Assembly: GCA_003117195.1 (NCBI GenBank)
Contig: BDSI01000035.1
Coordinates: 122,001 to 186,000, forward strand
Source: Eudorina sp. 2006-703-Eu-15
Lineage: Eukaryota > Chlorophyta > Chlorophyceae > Chlamydomonadales > Volvocaceae
Direction of reading: 5' to 3'
DNA length: 64,000 bases
This document shows, in pieces, positions 53,527-64,000 of the stretch. The translations under genes were made by a program, and so were the position numbers. Below the pieces are notes generated by a model. That model did no database searches. It saw nothing but the letters and a program-made list of their open reading frames with translations, and was not told where the DNA came from. Numbering within the stretch: position 1 is the first letter of the stretch; the number at the start of each line of letters is the position of its first letter.

Positions 53527-54776
53527 AAAAGCCCGGTAAGAGGGGCGAATCAGGGTGGCATCAGGAGGTAAGGAGTAGGTGGCACGCTTCTCCCCCTCAG
53601 TCACCACGCGATGGGATGGATACCACCAGCAGAGCGCCGGAACTGACACTGCGGTAAATAAACACAAAGGCTCGAGGACAAGGGGATCGAATGCAGCGAC
53701 CTCCTGCAGAACAGTTGCGGAGCCGCCCGCCTTCGTTGGTATCGGGGGCAGCAAGTCTTCACACCCATACGTTCAGCCAAAAACGTGGAGCAGCATCTGG
53801 TACAGCTGTTTCACTGTACTTGATCCCGCTTACTTGAAGGTCTAGCGCCAGCAGGCTCCCATCTGGCAACTGGTAGTCAGTGGGCGGGAAGTTCAGCGCA
53901 GCATTGCTACCCCGCACCCTCAGCACCGCCCGATCGTACAAACGAGCCGCATCTTCCTCACAGTCAAACGACCCAAGGCTGAAGATCCTGCGCAATGCTC
54001 ACAAGCAGCCGGGGGGATATAGCACTTTTGCGACGGAATTTTCAGGGTAAAATAGTTAAATGTTCAGGAGCACTACGCGACAAAGGATTATGCGACTTGC
54101 GACGCGACCTGACGCCGCATCCATTCAAAGCTCCCAGGGCATACAGTCTATTTAACGAACGTGGACGTGGCCACCACATACGGCGTCGAAAGCTTTTTGC
54201 CCGTGCGGTGTGTCACGAGTGTCACCTCACCGGCCAAGGGCGCCAATGCTTGCTTGTCATCGTCCGGGTCTTCGGTTGTACCAGACTCCTTGAAACCTCT
54301 TGAAATTCAGACGATTGGGCAAGGCCAGGCCGCTGTGGCAAGTCCTCTTGCACCCGAGCGAAGCGGCCCTGAACGAGGTCCGGAGGATGGTGTGTCGACA
54401 TCACTGTATGTCCAAGAACTAAAGGCTTCGTTCTGTGGCCGTCCGAAAGTGTTGTCAGGGCTTCCACGGCCTAGGGCTCCACACGCTGACCTCTCTTTCT
54501 GTCAGCCAGCCCAGGAACACCATTCATGGCAAGGATAACGTCGGAATCAAAATATGCGACCACGAGTTACCCTTAGGAGCGCTTGATAGTGCTGAAGTCC
54601 GTATCTGCACGGGATGGAATTAGTAAGCGGGTTCTGCTGATAGCACGGCCTGGCGCTCACGTCGAGCGAGGTCCTCTCGAACACCATAGCGCTAAATAAG
54701 ATCGAGACTTATCCGTCAGGAATTTCGGATTTGTTTTTTATAAGATGCGGCGAGGCCCCTAAAGGTGTCGGTGATC
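53527..54776 (-). pseudogene. Truncated, frameshifted duplicate of the AP2 gene 5' part
   Basis: Matches 47858-49118 of the intact AP2 gene over its whole length (exons 1-3 and introns 1-2). Three lesions are visible in exon 1: an extra T in the 5' part (near 54549), a 10-base insertion TTGAAACCTC-like at about 54292-54301 just before the AP2 block, and a TGG-to-TGA change turning the conserved Trp of the SGRW motif into a stop. Exon 3 is cut off after PSYRAF, and exons 4-5 are absent. Exon 2 still encodes the AARLYDRA block. It could still be transcribed, but it cannot make an AP2 domain. Confidence 0.88.
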
Positions 54777-54975
54777 AGTGTTGTATTTTAGGCGCACGTG
54801 CATGTTCGTAGGAAGCTGACGGATGCACGGGCAACATCTGCTCAGAACTGTATGTGCATAGCTGCATAGCACAAGCTGGGACTAAAACCTATCCAAAATT
54901 TGTCTTTTATTTTTTGGCAGCGCTTCACCGTCGCGCGAGCAGTGATACGCCGACCGTGCTTGACCATGAAATGCA
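54777..54975. repeat. Duplicate of AP2 upstream sequence
   Basis: Continues the duplication: matches about 49857-50060. Relative to the intact locus about 740 bases (49119-49856) are missing, so the duplicate has an internal deletion exactly at 54776/54777. Confidence 0.85.
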
Positions 54976-54998
54976 GGCAACACAGTCCCAACAAGACA

Positions 54999-55226
54999 CC
55001 TGGTGCGGGGTTGGCCACTCGTCGCCCCAGGCTACCAGCGAAGCCTTGCATCCGGCAGGATCCGGCCCTATCCTGGCCTACCCGTTTCCCGCGCGTTCAC
55101 CTTTAAGACGCCGTAATACGCTTCAAGGCTCGTACCGGCTCGGACGTACCCTTCCTTACCCTCCGGGCCGCATGCCCGTCGTCCCCAGTGATTTCAGGTA
55201 AGGTGCCAATTTCGCGTGTGATCGGG
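54999..55226. repeat. Direct repeat, right copy
   Basis: Matches 53076-53336; the two copies bracket the AP2 pseudogene. It lacks the left arm of the inverted repeat and carries a small GGATCCGGC-type insertion. Confidence 0.9.
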
Positions 55227-56904
55227 CTTAGCCATACCCCTGGCATGTCGCGCACTCCTGCCTTGCCTACCGAATACGGTAACGCACAGACACGGGTGCA
55301 CGTCCTAGCCACAACAGAACAAGAGATCGCCCACTGGTCAGATGACCATGCCAGGTTGTTCAGCGTTCTTCCGTTCTTCCGCTGCAAACTCTGCGCAGTG
55401 AGTACCCCAGGACCCGAGGCGGCCCGCGTGTTGGTGTCGCGATGATACACCGTCCCATCTCCCATGGGACAAACACCGCCGCCCTCGCAGTGCCCAGGTG
55501 GTTGCGGCGGGATCCAGGCCCGGCCCAGATGACAAGATCCAGCAAGATCCAGGAATAACGGCTGCAGATCCAGTCAGTACCGCGAGCGCCTGGCGTTCCA
55601 GAGTGCCGCTGCACCCTCATCCACGCGTCGCGACGTGCTGCCAGAGAGAACCCAGCGCCCACCCAGCGCCACGACCCGACACCGACCCATGGGTCCCTTG
55701 CCGGGCTCCGCCGCCACCGCCGCCGCCGCCGAGCGCCGGGGGCCCCACCGCAGGCCGCTGCTTGCCGCGACTCCCCGCGAGCCGGGGGCCGGCCACAGCG
55801 GCGCCGCCGGCGCCGCTGACGCCACCTCCGCTTGCGGCCATGCCCATTGTGTCCTGTGGCGCCACGTGGAGGATGTGGGGGTGCGCGCACTCTGAAGGGG
55901 CTTCACGTGCGGGGCTGGGTTGGGTTCGGCCCGTAGGGAGCGGGTCCCGTGGGTCTCCTCCCAGGCTCTAAGCCTCATCGTGGACCCTAACTACAAAGTA
56001 CGAATGGTAGGATTTGTGCAGGAAGAATGGCTGACAATATTCCGTATAATCCCTCCCTCCTTCCCTCCGGCACCCTGCAGGGCGCAAAACGGCTAACACC
56101 CTTCGGCGCGGTCCCGGACCCCGACCGCGCCGCCTCGGCCTCAGCATGACGTGAGCGACGCAGCACTGGGCCGCCCCCGCCGGTCACTTCTGGGCAGGGT
56201 GGTGTTTCTGTTCCCCTTTACACACGCGACCGCCCCCACGTCCGCACGATGAGGGGAGGTCCTTCCCACGCCGCGTGCGGTGCTTGGAGCCACAGCACAG
56301 CACAGCACAGCACGGCGCAGCACAGCACGGCGCAGCGCGGCACAGCACGGCACCGGCGCGTACCTGCACTGCCGGGCCTACTCGTTTGCCTTCCCCAGGA
56401 TCAGTACCAGGTGATCTGCATATGTAGCCTCCCCCACAGCCCAACCCCATTCCGCGATGTACCCCCGAAACCCACATCGAGGGCTGTCCTTTCCTTTTCA
56501 AAACCCTTTTCAAAACCATAAAACCCATAAACCGCGAGGCACGGCAGTGCTTCCCCCTTCGCACCTCGCCCGCAACCACGCGATCCAGTCGGTGAAACCC
56601 CACCCAGAGCAGCTCCGGACTGGATGCTGACCCGTGGGTCGCCGCGGCCGCGTTGCCCCCGTCCGGGGCGCCCGACAGCGCCCACCAGGGCAGCGCCTCA
56701 GCCGCGCTGTGCGCCGCCGCCGCCGGCTCTCTGCGACCCACGCGACCGACACCGCCCGCCACCAGGGCGGGCGCAGATGACCCATGCGTCCGCGTCAGCC
56801 CGGAACCTGCTTGCCCCGCTCGACCAGCGGCCGTCGAACTCATCAGGTTGGCTGCGGAGCCGCGGCCCGCCGGCAACCCGCCGCCACCGGCGGCGGCGGC
56901 GTAC
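55227..56904. other. 3' region of the VPS41-like gene; remaining exons not resolved
   Basis: Should contain the C-terminal exons (in animals and fungi the protein ends in a RING-type zinc finger) and 3' UTR. Several open minus-strand patches are Gly/Ala-rich, but I could not find a Cys/His pattern that would place the RING. CACAG-type pentamer repeats occur near 56293-56350. Confidence 0.4.
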
Positions 56905-59900
56905 CTGCCGGATGCGGATGCGGAGGAGGGCTGCGAGGCCGCGGGTGAGGCGGTGGTGGCGGCCCCGTGAGTGAGTAGTGCGGACAGCGCCTCCGGGGGC
57001 ACTTCCGAGTTGCGCACGGGCTGCAGCTTGCCGCCGTGGATGGCGTCACACCTGCGACGACGCGATGAGCGCGGGGTGCGGTTCGGTTACGGTGTACGCC
57101 GGGCGACCGAACGAGCGGCGCGCGGGGTTCGGTGTGGGGTGTAGGGTTGGGGTGTGGGGTTGGGGTGTGGGGTTGGGGTGTGGGGTTGGGGTGTGGGGTT
57201 GGGGTTGGGGTTGGGGTGTAGGGTGGGGTCAGCACAGCCCGTCAGTAGCCGATTGTCATGGGGCCTGTGGGGCCACTGGAGCCAGAGCGGCTGCATGCAC
57301 ATGCGCACAGCAGACTCGGGGGGCCCGGAAGGGCTGTTGTGCCGCAATCGGGGCTGCTGTACGACCTGGGTACGGCCTGTGGCTGTTGTGTACGACGACC
57401 TGAGAACTGCTGCACGTTCTGGTGGGTCTCAGCGCCCGGATACCGCACCCCCCCGACCTACCAGACGCCCACCGCAGTCAGCCCCGGTGTAGCGGCAAGT
57501 GGGCAAACAAAGCCGCACCCCATCTGTGATGTCCGCGCTGGTCGGCGCCATCAACATCAGGAGCTGAAGCCCTTCGAATCGGTGGTTGGGCACCCGAGGG
57601 GCCCCAAGGTGGGCCCTCACGCACGCCACACAAGACAAACAACCCGCGTAGCCACCCACCTGCACCATTGCCCTGTGCTGCCGTCGCCGTCGCCGCCGCT
57701 GCCGTCGCTGGCAACACCCGGCCGACGCACGTACACGTACGGAAGTGCGCGCCGCGTGCCGTCGTACAGTTTGGCGAGCAGGTGGCGGCAATCGGAGCGG
57801 AGGATGGTGTTGCAGCCCTCCCGCAGCAGCGTCTGCGTGCTGTGTGGCGGAGCAGGGCGCGGGGGACGTCCGGCTGACTTGGTTTAGTGCAGCGGAAGGC
57901 GACGCAACTAAAGACGGCTCCAAACCCAAACTAAACCCAAACCAGAGATGATCAACTGAAGACGGTTCCCCTTCTCGCTTGGTTTCTCTCTCGTGCTCCC
58001 ATTCTCACGCTCCCAACACACACACGACTGAAAGTCACCCCAGGCCGCACCGTCTCCCCCATCCCCCGTTTCCCCCCTCTCCCCCTCTCCCCCTCCCCCT
58101 TCCCTCACAGTCGCATCGCCACCGGCACAGTAAAATCCCATTCTCCACCGGGCCTTTGCCCTGGCAGCCAGCACAGTTTTAAACTCCCCACCACCAACAT
58201 CCTATACCCATAAACCCCTCTCCCTCCCGCTCCCCTCTCCCTCAAAACCTACCGGTAGTCGGCGATGATGGCTCGCAGCCGGTCCCTCAGCCGCTCCACC
58301 TTCATGCCCCTCGGGATGCGCCGCACCAGCTGCAGCGGATCCACGTGCCCCCCGATGTGGTCCAGCAACGCCCCCGTGTTCTCCGGACTGCGCAGCGCCC
58401 AGCCGATGAGGTGGCCCCACAGCTCCTCCTCGCGAGAGAGGACCACGAAGTCGATGGCCTGCGGTTGGGGGGGGGGCGGCAGACCCTGTGGGACACCCCG
58501 ACCCGCCGGCCGCCGCGCGTCGCTGCACAGCCTCATTTAATCCGCTCTGCGTTGCAGGTACCTCGCCGCGTCAGCAGTAGCTTTTGTATGGGCCAGGGGT
58601 TTGTTATTGGTTTGCTTCCGAACCCCGACCCGACCCGACCCGACCCGACCCGACCCGACCCGACCCGACCCGACCCGACCCGACCCGACCCGACCCGACC
58701 CGACCCGACCCGACCGGGGAGGATGGGGACATGAACGGGGCCGCATGGAGGCGGTGGGGTGGGTGGGGTGGGTGGGGTGGGTGGGTGGGTGGGTGGGCTG
58801 TAGGAGCGGAGGGGCGGTTTGGCCGCAGGATGGACGGACGGACCGACAGACGGATGGGCAGGATGGACGGACCGATGGGTCGGTGGGCAAGGACGGGACA
58901 GGCCAGGCCAGGCCAGGACAGGACAGGCAGACAGATGGACCACACGGCGGGCTGATGATGGACACATACGGTTGAGAGGGATAGTCGTTGAGTCCCGGTG
59001 AGGGGGACGACGGCGGGGAAAGGGAACGGTCCAGGGCACGCCCGACGCGTCCAAGCCCCCGTGTCGGGGTCGGGCCCGCAGAGCCTCCCATCCGAACATA
59101 ACCGTTACCCGCACAGATACAGACACGCGTGTGTTTAATGAGGAGCCAACCGCGTGTGTTTAGAAATGCAACCCGCCCGCGTGTGTGTGTTTTGGCACAC
59201 AGCCGTCGCCAACCGTTACTCTTTTCTTCCCCCCGCCCCCATCACACACACACACACACACACACATCCTGTCGTACTCACCCGGGGTATGTCCCCCAGT
59301 CGCTCGATGATGAGGTGCAGCGCCTGGTCGTAGTTGCCCATGCGGCCCAGCACGAACACCTGCTCCGAAACCAGCCCGCGCGCCTCACAGATGGCCAGCG
59401 CCTCCTGGGGGCGGGGCGGGCGGGCGGGCGGGAGGGAGGGAGGGAAGGTGGGAGGGAGTGAAAGAGGGAGGAAGAGTGGTGAGGGGAAAGGAGCGTGAGA
59501 GAAAGGGTGCACCCAGGGCGGGAGGGAGGGAGGGGGGCAGGCAGGAAGGATGGATGAGGGCATGACAACGTAGTAGGCTACGCGGACCGCGCTGATTGGC
59601 GCCAGCAAGCACGGTGTCGGGTAGGCCCGCACTTCCTCAGGGCGACATCATCTCCACGATCCAAGGGGACACGATACAAGGGGATTTGAGAATGCCGTAC
59701 CCGCTCCGTAACCGCCGTACCGCCGTACCTCGAGCGAGTAGTACTGTGACGACACCAACAGGTCCATCAGCTTGGAGGGCTGGTACTCGGCCGTCAGGGA
59801 CAGCTGCCGGGGGTAACAACAGGAGGGAGGAGGCGTGGCGGGGGGGTGGGGGTGGGGGGGACTGGGGGGAAGGGGAGGGGACGCGAGGGAGGCGGCGCCC

Positions 59901-60207
59901 CGGGATCCGAAGGAGCTGTTGGGCCCGGCCAATAGTTGAGGGTTACGTGTACAAAACATGTCTACAAAAGATGGAAATGGACATCAACAAGCCCAACGCC
60001 GGATGGAAAGGCTCTTGGAGGTGCCGCGACCAGAACGGAGCGGCCGGCGAGGTTTGGGTAGACCTGATGCGCGCAGTGTGTTCGGCGAAGAAACCCCCGG
60101 CCGACCCGCGCAGACTTTGTGTTTATTTAAAAAAGCTGCCCGCCCGCCTGAACGCAGTTGCAGACATACTTGCAGACTGTGTGTAATGGGAAACCCGCCC
60201 AGACCCG

Positions 60208-60299
<92 letters not shown>

Positions 60300-63200
60300 C
60301 CTCAGTGCTGAGTGATGCACGATTCGCGCGCAAGTAGGAACGCGAACAGCAGCAGCATGCGGCGCGGCTGCGAGGGCACCCCGGCGATGGCCCCCCCATG
60401 CGTCCCCTGCCAGGGCGGCCAGAGGGGGGTTTGAACTCGACCCGATTCTCCTGCCGCCCCGAAACCTGGCCGTACGATGTCGTACATGCCGTATACCTGC
60501 AGATCATGGTACTCTGTCCCCACGGAGCTGTCCACAGCGAACAGCGCCTGCAGGTAGGCGAACAGCCGCCGACGCCACACCTCCGAGGCCGCCGGCGTCG
60601 GCGCCGTACGGATAGCCTCCTGCAGGTTGTACGGCATGACGTACTTCAGCGCGCCCGCCCGCGGTCAACCAGTCGCAGCCCACCCCCGCCGACGCGCGGG
60701 CGCCATCACAGCCCTCAGCAAAGCGCCAGGTACGGCATCGCAGACCCAACTACCGCTGCCGTACAGGTCACCATACAACCTAAACCTGACGTAGCGGGGT
60801 AGCGGCACCCGGCACGTCCCCCTAGAGTCTGTGCAGCCCGTCGCAAAGGAGTTGGCCCCTCCCTCGACTGTCCCGGCTGTGTTCAATACTTCAATCCAAA
60901 GCCCTGGACACACCCAGGGCACCCATTCGCAGGTTAACATGGTAAGTATATTGGTGCTTGGTTTGGGTATTTGAGTATTTGGGTAGGGCGGGTCTGTCAT
61001 CTAAACACACCCAAAACACACCCAGTGCACCCTGGGCCGGGACCGAGGTCGCCTCACCTGCAGGCTTGGCACCACATTGGAGGGCGGCAGCGCGTCCAGC
61101 TGCGACGTGAGCAGCGCCAGGGTGGCCCTCTCGTCCACGTCGAAGAGGTCGGGGGCGCGGCCCAGCAGGTTGGCCTGCGACCCACGGGTCAGGACGTCGG
61201 CCACGAGCAGACCCGGGGGATGGGATTGGGGGGAAATGCGATTGTATGTGGGTGGACGCGCCCAGCACAGGGGGCGTTGAGCCGCTGCGCCAACATTAGG
61301 TGGTTAGGGTGGTTAGGTTGGTTGGGGTGGTTGGGGTGTTTGAGAAAGGCTGTGTTCCCCGGCTGTGTCCCGCGCGTTACCGTACGGCGCAAGAGTCGGC
61401 ACATCTCCACACGCCTCCAGGGGCCAACACCCGCCTCTTGACTGCTTGAATTGTTTCGCTGACCTGATGTGTTTCTCAAAGAGCGGAGCACGCGCGCACA
61501 AACGGCCCGGGCGGCGCGGCGCGCCGCGCCCGACCACACAACACAAGTACACAGCCCCCCCGAACAGTTGCCTGCCTGGCGCGGTTCAGGGGAGCGTACC
61601 TGCACCCTGGCCCCCCCTGGCCCCCCAAAGCTACCTGCAGTCCGTGCTGGCTGACGAAGCTGAAGACGGTGGGCGACTTGAGGCGCAGGTGAATGGACAG
61701 CGCCAGGTCGGGGCGACCCTGAGGGACGGTTTGGTTTCGGAGGGTGCCCCACGTCCGGTGTACACGGGCGCCACAGCATCGTTACGGCCGCGCGCGACGG
61801 TTAGGAAGCGGTCAGGAAGCGGTTAGGAAGCAGGGAATTCCAGGGCTGCCGTGCCGCGGGTTGGAATCGTTCCGACCGCTTCATTTCACACTGTTGTGTC
61901 ACGCAGCGGATGCTGCATGTCGAGTGCATGGCATCCGCCGTACAAGGTACGGCATTGTACGAACTCGGTAATAAGTGAAAACCTCAAATTACCTGTTGTT
62001 CGTACAGCCACGCCAGGAGCTGCCACAGCAGCGGGTCTCCGATGACGCCGCCTCCTGACGCGGGCTCCGGAACCGCTGTCGGCGACGGCGCCGCCGCCGC
62101 CGCTGCGGCCACTGTCGCGCCCGCCGCCGCCGCCGCCCCGGCCGGCAGCGCCGGGTGGTGCGGAGGTGCGTGATGTAGCTGGTGCTGCAGCCGCCTCAGC
62201 CGAGCTGCTACTGCGTCCGCGAGCGCCGCCCGGCTGTAGCACTCTGCCGGCCAATGGCGCGCAAGCGCCGCGAGTGTGGGGTAGTCCGCCGCATTCGACA
62301 GGAGCGACTGGAGCGCCATGTCGTACAGGTTGCTCCTGGATCGGTTCCGGAGCGAAGCGCGGAGGAGGATACCAGCGGGGACGCATTCTAGCAGACGTGC
62401 AGATGCCTGATGGCGAAGGATGCAGCTGAGTGGCATAATTATTCAGCCCAAACAGGCGCCATATCGCCCTGCAGCCGTACGGGTACGGTGTACGAAAAAC
62501 AGACCTATGGGTCTATGGGCCGTTGCCTTTCTGGCGGCTCGCCTGGCTGGCTGGCTGCCAAGTCCTGACCGAGACCACCCAGTCCTATGCCGCACCCGTA
62601 CAATGTGCCCCTCCCCCGCACTACCGCACTCACTTGAGGCGGGGGTTGGAGGTCGGCAACCGTCCCACCAACTTGGGCAGCTGTCGTACCTGCAAATCCC
62701 AGTCAGGTAAAACCGTTTTCGCGACAATACAACGATAGGAGGGCGCCTTTCCAGGTCATGCGCGCAGCGCATCACCAAAGCCCCAATCGCCCAGCAACCA
62801 ACCGCCAACCGCCACAACCGCCACAACCGCCAATCGAGACGTACCTGCGCGAACAAGTACACCCATCGCTCCCAACGCTGGGCGTCTCCCTTGAGCAACC
62901 GCTCGCTGAGCTCGGCCGCCTTGTCGTACGCCTGCTGCGTCATCAGCTCCTCGATGTAGCCGTCGACCACCCTGGAGCACGTCAGCACCGTGCCGGTCCG
63001 TGAACATAGGGCCCAACGGGAAATTCATGTGCGAGCGGCGCGGTGGCGGACCCCATGCCCCATGCCCCATGCCCCATGCCCCATGCCCCATGCCCCATGC
63101 CCCATGCCCCATGCCCCATGCCCCATGCCCCATGCCCCATGCCCCATGCCCCATGCCCCATGCCCCATGCCCCATGCCCCATGCCCCATGCCCCATGCCC

Positions 63201-63999
63201 CATGCCCCATGCCCCATGCCCCATGCCCCATGCCCCATGCCCCATGCCCCATGCCCCATGCCCCATGCCCCATGCCCCATGCCCCATGCCCCATGCCCCA
63301 TGCCCCATGCCCCATGCCCCATGCAAGGCCGCGGTGACCAGGGCGCGGTGGCGCCCCCCATGCCAGGGCGCGGTGGCGCCCCCAGGAGAGGGACCACCCG
63401 ATAGATTGGCGGAGCACCATTCCGAGGCTGCATGGTGCACACCCACACTACCGTTTGATGACCGCCACGCCTTCCCAGGACGCAACTTTCTCACCTCAGC
63501 GAGCGGGCTCTCCGGCTGTGGGCCGCTTGCTCGTCACGCGGTGTTATCCGTTACATGGTGATGCCCACTTGCCCTACCTGAGGCAGGCGTACGGACACCA
63601 TCGCGGCGCGCCGCGCGCGCACCTCCTACCTGTCGTACAGCTCCGGCGGCAGCCCCTGCGGCGCCTCCTCCATCACTGACAGCGCCTCCTCCCACCGCCT
63701 CCTCGCCCGCAGCCACACCACCCGGTCCGCGGCGTCCCTGGAGCGGGCGGCGGCGATGGCCTGCACGCGCGCACATTCACACACACACAGACACGTGAAA
63801 CGTACGGTCACCCTCCGTACAGCATCCCGCAGCAAGGCGCGCGCCGGTTGGGACAGCCGTCAAGTGCGTGTGGGGGCGCACGGCCACGCTGCGACCCACC
63901 ATCGGCGCCGCGATGAAGAAGATGAGCTCCTGGCCGTCCACCCACACCGGCACCAGTCGCCGAGGCGCCGCGGGGGCAGCGGCGGGGGTCGCAGCGGGG
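56905..63999 (-). CDS. VPS41: VPS41-like vacuolar sorting protein (HOPS subunit), middle and C-terminal part
   Basis: Subunit of the HOPS tethering complex acting in fusion at the vacuole/late endosome. Thirteen exons in phase: 63999-63900 (partial), 63760-63630, 62971-62845, 62689-62634, 62335-61993, 61718-61635, 61174-61058, 60619-60497, 59803-59729, 59404-59282, 58458-58253, 57839-57741, 57051-56905. The first reads VPVWVDGQELIFFIAAPM, the end of the beta-propeller, followed by ADRVVWLRARRRWEEAL. The clathrin-heavy-chain-like helical repeat follows: LLKGDAQRWERWVYLFAQ, LALSIHLRLKSPTVFSF, LAICEARGLVSEQVFVLGRM, EEELWGHLIGWALRSPENTG, HVDPLQLVRRIPRGM and DYRTQTLLREGCNTILRSDC, all in the order known from VPS41. 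The exon at 62335 carries an Ala/His/Pro insertion. The propeller lies beyond the right edge; the terminal RING was not located. Confidence 0.9.
57118..57228. repeat. G-rich repeat (GGGGTTGGGGTGTG)n
   Basis: About eight irregular units with many G3-4 runs on the plus strand in a VPS41 intron (57740-57052); sequence capable of G-quadruplex formation. Confidence 0.85.
58625..58715. repeat. (CCCGA)n pentanucleotide satellite, about 18 copies
   Basis: Uninterrupted CCCGA units inside the VPS41 intron between the 59282 and 58458 exons, followed by GGGT-rich sequence to about 58800. Confidence 0.96.
60212..60298. repeat. (GT)n microsatellite
   Basis: About 43 GT units in the VPS41 intron between the 60497 and 59803 exons. 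Confidence 0.97.
63051..63324. repeat. (CCCCATG)n heptanucleotide satellite, about 39 copies
   Basis: Perfect 7-bp array in the VPS41 intron between the 63630 and 62971 exons. Reads through as MPHAPCP on plus and GAWGMGH on minus in all frames, giving spurious ORFs on both strands. Confidence 0.98.
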
Positions 64000-64000
64000 G

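Noticed and set aside
57118..57228. Telomeric array or chromosome end
   Set aside because: Units are GGGGTTGGGGTGTG-like and irregular, not TTTAGGG, and VPS41 exons continue on both sides.
63051..63324. CRISPR array
   Set aside because: Short direct repeats without spacers; the organism is clearly eukaryotic. The same applies to the arrays at 9328, 26212 and 27815.
62756..63561. Long ORFs with GAWGMGH or MPHAPCP repeats on both strands
   Set aside because: Translation of the (CCCCATG)n array in a VPS41 intron, open in all six frames.

Overview
The window looks like nuclear DNA of a volvocine green alga (Volvox/Gonium/Chlamydomonas relatives). It is very GC-rich in the genes and AT-richer between them. 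The genes have many short introns with tidy GT..AG ends, often starting GTACGG or GTGAGT, and the coding exons carry huge Ala/Gly/Pro/Gln low-complexity tracts. Microsatellites and minisatellites are dense, and there is an interstitial CCCTAAA (plant/Volvox-type telomere) repeat. No prokaryotic operon, rRNA, tRNA or CRISPR signal was found. The assignment to volvocine algae is inference; the exon models were built by hand from splice phase.

Every gene I can support lies on the minus strand, so the window reads from right to left. From the right edge: a VPS41-like HOPS/CORVET-type vacuolar sorting gene (63999 to at least 56905, 5' end outside the window); a broken duplicate of an AP2 gene (54776-53527) lying between ~0.25-kb direct repeats; a retropepsin-like fragment (52445-52137); an intact AP2/ERF-type transcription factor gene (about 49018/48874 to 44121); a Gln/Pro/Ala-rich gene of unknown function (41882-39461), which could be either a separate gene or the 3' part of the AP2 gene; a Ser/Ala/Gly-rich unknown gene (35305-33017); a very large PAS-guanylate cyclase gene (15953 to at least 25225, with probable 5' exons to about 27.8 kb and perhaps 29.4 kb); a METTL21-type protein methyltransferase gene (10577-7672); and two tandem old-yellow-enzyme/OPR genes (6138-2555 complete, 1186 to the left edge partial).

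The models for OPR copy 2 (8 exons, 414 aa), the methyltransferase (5 exons, 485 aa), the AP2 gene (5 exons, 1302 aa from the chosen ATG) and 13 visible VPS41 exons close perfectly in reading phase, which is strong internal evidence. The cyclase has one unresolved junction.

The genes share no obvious pathway: they cover oxylipin-type flavin reductase chemistry, protein methylation, cyclic-nucleotide signalling, transcription and vacuolar trafficking. The most interesting points are a PAS domain that appears split by roughly 1.7 thousand low-complexity residues inside one exon of the cyclase, a cyclase active site with atypical residues, the intact/dead AP2 pair with three identifiable lesions, and several intron-confined minisatellites.
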